Assembly (NCBI GenBank): GCA_016282215.1
Contig: JAEEKC010000140.1
Span: forward strand, 1-17,336
Direction of reading: 5' to 3'
From: Lachnospiraceae bacterium
GTDB lineage: Bacteria > Bacillota > Clostridia > Lachnospirales > Lachnospiraceae
DNA: 17,336 nucleotides
Shown here: positions 12,722 through 17,336 of the stretch, in pieces
Numbering within the stretch: position 1 is the stretch's first letter
Layout of the letters: every line of letters starts with the position of its first letter
Notes under the pieces: model-generated
Seen by the model: only the letters and a program-made list of their open reading frames with translations
What the model was told of the DNA's origin: nothing
Database searches by the model: none
Program-made: the position numbers and the translations under genes

Positions 12722-14374
12722 TCAAACCGGAAAACAGCTGCCGCCCACAAATTCACGCACAAGTGAATTGTTCGGCAGATTCTCTGAGCTGACACCCAGG
12801 AAATAATCCAGGAATTTCAAAAGTCTCTTTGCCTCGTTATACTCCGGCTCCTCCGGCGTTATGGAAAACAGAAGCGGCTCGGCGAACTGCTTGATCACCG
12901 CCAGCTCATAGATCAGCGCACTGTTAAAAAACGCATCTGCATTTTCCTGGAAGGGGAAGATATACTCTTCCTCTCCTTTTCTGACGGAATTCCACATACC
13001 GATCGTCCGCTGTGCGCTGTTGCCTCTGGTCCTGGCATCGCGCACCATTCTGCGAAGAAGCCTGGTATCTGTAGTCGGGATCCGGTTATGCTCATCGATA
13101 TTCAGACTGGTAAGCGCGCTGATATAGATCTTGAATTTGCTCTCATTCGGCAGAGAATAACTCATCTTATCATTCAGTCCGTGGATGCCCTCAAGTACCA
13201 GGATATCATCCTTGCCGAGCTGCTTGAAGTTTCCGCGGTATTCGCGAAGACCTGTCTTGAAGTTAAATGTCGGCAGCTCTACCCGTTCGCCATTCAGGAG
13301 TTTCAGCATATCCTTATTAAACAGTTCCACATCCAATGCTTCGAGACACTCAAAGTTATAATTTCCGTCCTCATCCTTTGGCGTATGCTCTCTGTCTACA
13401 AAATAGTCATCCAATGCGATGGGATGCGGGTTCAGGCCAAGGGTCCGAAGCTGAATGGAAAGCCTGTGCGAGAAAGATGTCTTGCCGCTGGAGGAAGGTC
13501 CTGCGATCATGACAAATTTCACGCCGCCGCGCTCTGCGATCTGCCTTGCGATCTCACCGATCCTGCGTTCCTGAAGCGCTTCCTGTACCAGAATAAGATC
13601 CGACAGGTTTCCCATGCAGATCTGGTCATTCAGATCGCCCACGGTATCGATCCCGATCGTTGCACCCCAGTCATTTGCCTGATTGAGCGTTTCAAACAGT
13701 TTTTCCCTGGGAACAAAGTCAGATACCACATCCGGCGTCTGGATTCCCGGCAGGTTCAAAATGATACCGTCTTTATAAGTCAGCAGCTCAAAATACCGTA
13801 TATAACCGGTATCCGGCAGCATGTAGCCATAATAATAATCCTGATAGCCGTCCAGCTCATAGACATTGATGTAAGAACTCATCCTGTACCGGAACAGTTT
13901 CACCTTATCGGACATTCCCGCCTTTTCAAACAGCTTAACGGCCTCTGCCTTCGGATATGTTGTTTTTGTGACAGGCAGCGCGTCTTCACACATTTTCTGC
14001 ATATGATCCGTCAGTGTTTTGATCTCATCTTGCGTTACCGCATGATCCTTTATACTGATGTAATAGCCGTTTCCTATGGCAAATTCCACCTTTACCTGGT
14101 CCGGCCGCAGAAAGCTCATATTTCTGTCGATCGCCACCAGCAGCATCATGGTTGCAGTGCGGACATAGGCCTTATGCCCCGCGGAACTCTTCATTGTCAA
14201 AAAGTCTATTTCTGCATCTTTCGAAATGCTCTTGCCCAGCTCCTGGATCTTTCCGTCCACCAACGCCAGAGCGATATCACTGTCAAATCTGTCAGAGTAA
14301 GCCTTTGCTAACTCTTTCATTGTCACTTTTTCTTCAAAACTCTTCTTTTCCCCGCAAATAGTCAATTCAAACAC
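12722..14374 (-). CDS. TGS-domain / uridine-kinase-like (phosphoribulokinase-fold) hybrid protein
   Basis: A 550-residue protein of three modules. Residues 1-61 form a TGS-like domain as at the front of threonyl-tRNA synthetase. Residues about 66-205 resemble the ThrRS second additional domain (GHKAYVRTATMMLLVAI, then FAIGNGYYISI), but no synthetase catalytic core follows. Residues about 270-530 are a P-loop kinase of the uridine kinase/phosphoribulokinase type, with Walker A GPSSSGKTS (292-300), DDYFVDRE (322-329) and LVLEGIHGLND in the substrate/Walker-B region. Family members are annotated as nucleoside or uridine kinase-like; the actual substrate is unknown. The start is GTG 14374 with AGGAGG 7 bases upstream. 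It follows the NIF3 gene by 70 bases on the same strand and precedes rnpB. Confidence 0.88.
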   Translation of the reverse strand: MFELTICGEKKSFEEKVTMKELAKAYSDRFDSDIALALVDGKIQELGKSISKDAEIDFLTMKSSAGHKAYVRTATMMLLVAIDRNMSFLRPDQVKVEFAIGNGYYISIKDHAVTQDEIKTLTDHMQKMCEDALPVTKTTYPKAEAVKLFEKAGMSDKVKLFRYRMSSYINVYELDGYQDYYYGYMLPDTGYIRYFELLTYKDGIILNLPGIQTPDVVSDFVPREKLFETLNQANDWGATIGIDTVGDLNDQICMGNLSDLILVQEALQERRIGEIARQIAERGGVKFVMIAGPSSSGKTSFSHRLSIQLRTLGLNPHPIALDDYFVDREHTPKDEDGNYNFECLEALDVELFNKDMLKLLNGERVELPTFNFKTGLREYRGNFKQLGKDDILVLEGIHGLNDKMSYSLPNESKFKIYISALTSLNIDEHNRIPTTDTRLLRRMVRDARTRGNSAQRTIGMWNSVRKGEEEYIFPFQENADAFFNSALIYELAVIKQFAEPLLFSITPEEPEYNEAKRLLKFLDYFLGVSSENLPNNSLVREFVGGSCFPV

Positions 14375-14417
14375 AGCTGCACCTCCTGAAATTAATTACA
14401 TACGTTTTGCTTTTATG

Positions 14418-14433
14418 TTCGCCCCACTGCGAA
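14418..14433 (-). other. Weak hairpin between the NIF3 gene and the TGS-kinase gene
   Basis: TTCGC (14418-14422) and GCGAA (14429-14433) pair around a 6-base loop in the 70-base gap. On the minus strand CATAAAAG follows, not a T run, so termination is unlikely. Confidence 0.25.
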
Positions 14434-14444
14434 ATCTTTTATGA

Positions 14445-15227
14445 CTAAAGTGTATGGAACGGGCATCTTGCCTCGTCCGGTATCACCGTCAGATTCGGGA
14501 AATTCCGGCTTAAAAATTCTGCCATATACGGCACAAAGATCTGTTCGAGGCCGTAATGCCCCGCATCGATCACTGCCAGTCCCTGCTCCCATGCATCGAT
14601 CCCGTTATGATGGGAAATATCTCCGGTGATCATAACCTCGGCTCCTGCCTTTATGGCATCCTGTATCATGGAACTGCCGCTCCCCGGAAGGATCGCTGCC
14701 CGTTCGATCTCCAGATCGCCGTCACCGAATACCCGAACGCTTTCCGCATGAAAACGCTCTTTGACATACAGCGCACATTCATCCAGCGTCATCAGCTTCG
14801 GCAGCCTGCCGAACCGCCCGAACCCCTCTTTTGAAATATCATCCTCAAAGGTTATGGAAAGCACCTCCCGCTGCTTCAGTCCCAGCGTATCTGCTGCAGC
14901 ATCGGCCATCCCCATGATATCGAAGTTCGTATGCATGGAATACAGCGCGATATTCCTGCTTGCCAGCTTCAACACTCTTTTCCCGACAAAATCTTCACTG
15001 CTGACTTTTTTCAGCCCTCCGAAGATCAGCGGATGATGGGTCAGGATCAGCTGCGCTTCATTTTCAACCGCCTTTCTGATCACGTCAGCCGTTGCATCCA
15101 GAGCAATGTAAACGCAGGAAATCTCCGCTCCTGCCTTTCCTACCAGAAGTCCGCAGTTATCCCAGCTCTCCGCATAGGATAAGGGTGAATGCTCTTCCAG
15201 TTTTTCAAGAATCTGATCAAGTCTCAT
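14445..15227 (-). CDS. NIF3/YqfO-type dinuclear metal-centre protein (short form)
   Basis: A 260-residue member of the NIF3 family, which forms hexamers with two metal ions per subunit; the true activity is debated (GTP cyclohydrolase-like hydrolase activity has been suggested for some). Metal ligands are visible at H64 and H65 (LTHHPLIF), D103 (HTNFD), H224 and E228 (DAGHYGLE), with GDISHHN at 202-208 and WDNCGLLVG at 22-30. It lacks the inserted PII-like domain of the about 370-residue Bacillus YqfO, so it is the short form, like E. coli YbgI. ATG 15227 has AAAGGGG upstream. It follows trmK by 52 bases, the common rpoD-trmK-nif3 order of Firmicutes. Confidence 0.93.
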   Translation of the reverse strand: MRLDQILEKLEEHSPLSYAESWDNCGLLVGKAGAEISCVYIALDATADVIRKAVENEAQLILTHHPLIFGGLKKVSSEDFVGKRVLKLASRNIALYSMHTNFDIMGMADAAADTLGLKQREVLSITFEDDISKEGFGRFGRLPKLMTLDECALYVKERFHAESVRVFGDGDLEIERAAILPGSGSSMIQDAIKAGAEVMITGDISHHNGIDAWEQGLAVIDAGHYGLEQIFVPYMAEFLSRNFPNLTVIPDEARCPFHTL

Positions 15228-15279
15228 TGCCGCCCCTTTCGTAACATAGATGATCCGATGCGATCTGCCCGAAGGTTTC

Positions 15280-16119
15280 TTACAGATCGAACCGTTTCAG
15301 TGCTGCCTCCAGGTAATGCAGTTTTTCTTCGATACCTTCTCTGTCTTCATGTCCTTTTGAAACACGACTTTGAATCTTTTTAAAATTGTCCTGCTGCAAA
15401 AGCAGCCACTCTTTCAATACGGGATGTTTCTTTGCAAGAAGGCACGGACCAAACCGGTCAGCCAGCTCTATCTTTTCCTGCGATTCCTTATTCTCATACA
15501 GTTCAGATTCCCGATACGTTTTTTTATCACCGGTATCTGATCCATTGTTATCCTGCATTCTTTCCGCACGCATCAAAACATAGAATTTCCCGTCTTCTTT
15601 CACCATATCTTCTGCCGTGATCTGATAGGAAAGCCCGCGCAGGCACTGCCTGACTTCCTGCCAGGAAAGCTGAGGCTGCAGAACTAGCGTCCCGGGCAGA
15701 GCCTTCCTCTTTGCGCATTCATCCAGAATATCACAGATCAGCATTCCGCCCATGCCTGCGATCACAGCGGCGTCTGCCGATTTCGCTGTCACGAAGGATT
15801 CTGCTTTCTGCCCGGACACATATATGCCGCTGTTCATATCGTCACGCAGACCAATATGGGAAAGCCCGTCCGACAACACCGTCTCGATCCGATCTCCAAG
15901 CTCGTACTGCGCCACATGTTCCTTTGCTCTTTCCAAAGGTCCGGACCTTACATCACTGGCGATCACCTTGTCTGCGATCCCTTTTTGTATCAGCGTTATG
16001 GACACCCAGCCGTGATCACATCCTACATCTGCGACCACATCATAATGGGTCCCGTCGCCAAGCAGGTCGACGATCGCCTGCAGGCGATGGGAAAGATGCG
16101 GTAATTTTCTATTGTTCAT
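15280..16119 (-). CDS. trmK: tRNA (adenine-22-N1)-methyltransferase, TrmK family
   Basis: SAM-dependent enzyme that makes m1A22 in tRNA. Rossmann-fold motifs: DVGCDHG (31-37), ASDVRSGPLERA (54-65) and the family marker IAGMGGMLI (120-128) with LQPQ after it. The C-terminal 90 residues are charged and helical, like the coiled-coil tail of B. subtilis YqfN. Residues 92-115 (RDDMNSGIYV onward) are extra compared with the usual direct link between DGL and the IAGMGG strand. Three starts are possible: TTG 16146, ATG 16140 and ATG 16119. I prefer 16119 (279 residues), because AGGG lies 6 bases upstream and the family begins only a few residues before L-S-x-R-L. The first two would overlap or abut the rpoD stop codon, so coupling from 16140 is the alternative. 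Confidence 0.93.
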   Translation of the reverse strand: MNNRKLPHLSHRLQAIVDLLGDGTHYDVVADVGCDHGWVSITLIQKGIADKVIASDVRSGPLERAKEHVAQYELGDRIETVLSDGLSHIGLRDDMNSGIYVSGQKAESFVTAKSADAAVIAGMGGMLICDILDECAKRKALPGTLVLQPQLSWQEVRQCLRGLSYQITAEDMVKEDGKFYVLMRAERMQDNNGSDTGDKKTYRESELYENKESQEKIELADRFGPCLLAKKHPVLKEWLLLQQDNFKKIQSRVSKGHEDREGIEEKLHYLEAALKRFDL

Positions 16120-16142
16120 ATCCTGCCCTGCCGGATCCATCC

Positions 16143-17336
16143 TCAATCCAGATAATCCCGAAGTTTTCTGCTGCGGCTCGGATGCCGGAGTTTCCTGAGT
16201 GCTTTCGCTTCGATCTGCCGGATACGCTCACGGGTTACATTAAACTCTTTTCCAACTTCTTCCAGTGTTCTGGCATTTCCGTCTTCCAGGCCGAAACGGA
16301 GTTTCAACACCTTTTGTTCACGCTCGGTCAGCGTATCAAGCACCTCATTGAGCTGCTCGCGAAGCAGCGTGAACGCTGCCGCATCTGCCGGTACCGGCAC
16401 ATTATCATCCTGAATAAAATCTCCGAGATGAGAATCCTCTTCCTCACCGATGGGGGTTTCTAAAGATACAGGTTCCTGAGAGATCTTGATGATCTCACGC
16501 ACCCTGTCTTCCGGCATCTTCATTTCCGTCGCGATCTCTTCCGGCGTCGGTTCACGCCCGAGCTCCTGCAGCAGCTGTCTGCTGACACGGATCAGTTTAT
16601 TGATCGTCTCAACCATATGTACCGGAATTCTGATGGTTCTGGCCTGATCGGCGATTGCTCTTGTGATCGCCTGGCGGATCCACCAGGTCGCATATGTTGA
16701 GAACTTATATCCCTTCCGGTAATCAAACTTCTCCACGGCTTTGATCAATCCAAGATTTCCTTCCTGGATCAGATCCAGAAACAGCATGCCTCTGCCGACA
16801 TATCTCTTTGCAATGGAAACAACAAGCCGCAGGTTTGCCTCCGCTAACTTTTTCTTGGCCTCTTCATCGCCCTTCTCCATCTTTTTCGCCAGTTCGATCT
16901 CCTCGTCGGCTGACAGCAGCGGCACCTTACCGATCTCCTTTAAGTACATACGTACAGGATCCTCGATATTGATACCGTCCGGAACGGAAAGATCGATGTT
17001 TTCAACATCCACTTCTTCCTCTTCCGCAAGGAGCATCTCCTCATCCGGTTCGTCATCATCACTGATCCTAAGAACGTCAACACCATTCTTCTCTAAATAC
17101 TCGATAGCGGAATCAAGCAGATCATCTTCAAGCTGCAGATCCGAGAAGAACTCCACCACTTCCTGATAATCCATAACATTCTTTTTGGTCTTTGCAAGCT
17201 TCAGGAGTTTTGCCTGCTTTTCATCAATCTTTGCCTTCAGCTGCGGGTCTATCTCCTGCGGCTGATCGGCTTCTTTCCCCTCTGAAGCATCCGCAGATGC
17301 AGTCACATCTTCGCCCGCTTCATCAGCTTTCGCGGA
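16143..17336 (-). CDS. rpoD: Primary sigma factor (sigma-70/SigA), 5' end outside window
   Basis: Housekeeping RNA polymerase sigma subunit. The frame is open to the right edge (397 codons here); the in-frame GTG at 17306 has no ribosome binding site, so the real start is probably further right. Regions in order: part of region 1.1 (QAKLLKLAKTKKNVMDYQEV), an acidic linker rich in Asp/Glu, region 1.2 (DPVRMYLKEIGKVPLL), region 2 with SIAKRYVGRGMLFLDLIQEG, then KFSTYATWWIRQAITR for -10 recognition, region 3, and region 4.2 helix-turn-helix EEVGKEFNVTRERIRQIEAK near the C-terminus for -35 recognition. The end, SRKLRDYLD, is standard. trmK follows at once. Its presence fits the TTGACA/TATAAT-type promoters seen in the window. 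Confidence 0.97.
   Translation of the reverse strand, partial: SAKADEAGEDVTASADASEGKEADQPQEIDPQLKAKIDEKQAKLLKLAKTKKNVMDYQEVVEFFSDLQLEDDLLDSAIEYLEKNGVDVLRISDDDEPDEEMLLAEEEEVDVENIDLSVPDGINIEDPVRMYLKEIGKVPLLSADEEIELAKKMEKGDEEAKKKLAEANLRLVVSIAKRYVGRGMLFLDLIQEGNLGLIKAVEKFDYRKGYKFSTYATWWIRQAITRAIADQARTIRIPVHMVETINKLIRVSRQLLQELGREPTPEEIATEMKMPEDRVREIIKISQEPVSLETPIGEEEDSHLGDFIQDDNVPVPADAAAFTLLREQLNEVLDTLTEREQKVLKLRFGLEDGNARTLEEVGKEFNVTRERIRQIEAKALRKLRHPSRSRKLRDYLD

Noticed and set aside
13088..14311. Long 407-codon open frame antisense to the TGS-kinase gene
   Set aside because: It mirrors the real gene, has no family resemblance and a composition typical of an antisense shadow; the minus-strand protein has clear motifs.
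17277..17306. GTG 17306 as the true start of rpoD
   Set aside because: No ribosome site lies upstream and the frame stays open to the window edge, so the gene is better treated as 5' partial.

Overview
The window looks like ordinary core chromosome from a Gram-positive anaerobe of the class Clostridia, most likely a Lachnospiraceae-type genome. I infer this from the linked pyrB-pyrI pair, the rpoD-trmK-nif3 order, a type A RNase P RNA, strong AGGAGG ribosome binding sites, and the compact folC-folE-folP-folBK cluster. I see no insertion sequence, phage gene, integrase, CRISPR array, tRNA or rRNA. Most genes are on the minus strand; only the nitroreductase, pyrB and pyrI are on the plus strand.

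Layout from left to right. (1) 1-1083: 5' part of gltX (glutamyl-tRNA synthetase, minus, running off the left edge), preceded by a hairpin terminator. (2) 1124-2337: a zinc-ribbon/SHOCT protein with an Ala-Pro linker, a near-consensus promoter, and about 500 bases of non-coding DNA rich in overlapping inverted repeats, closed by a bidirectional terminator. (3) 2338-7042: a folate operon read right to left: a PH-domain protein, a DUF805 membrane protein, then folC, folE, folP and a fused folB-folK. The last three genes are joined by 4-base stop/start overlaps. (4) 7043-7292: divergent promoter region. (5) 7293-9369: nitroreductase, a strong terminator, then pyrB and pyrI (aspartate carbamoyltransferase). 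(6) 9390-12196: lepB (signal peptidase I) with two P-loop GTPases of the CobW/COG0523 type read ahead of it. One is fused to a DUF1980-like domain; the other carries a CXCC metal motif and a long His-rich tract built from a 27-base tandem repeat. (7) 12229-12705: rnpB with an unusually long outer helix and candidate promoters. (8) 12722-17336: rpoD (5' end outside the window), trmK, a NIF3-type dinuclear metal protein, and a TGS-domain/uridine-kinase-like hybrid, all on the minus strand and probably co-transcribed.

How it fits together: the fol cluster makes tetrahydrofolate from GTP (FolE, FolB, FolK, FolP, then FolC), pyrBI commits carbamoyl phosphate and aspartate to pyrimidine synthesis, the GTPase pair is likely concerned with metal (perhaps zinc) allocation, and rpoD/rnpB/gltX are housekeeping. 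I did not find a convincing new multi-gene system. The most unusual items are the GTPase-DUF1980 fusion beside a His-repeat COG0523 protein, the hairpin-dense intergenic region at 1966-2089, the extended RNase P P1 helix with no visible signal separating it from the next gene, and the expanded, motif-poor middle of FolP.
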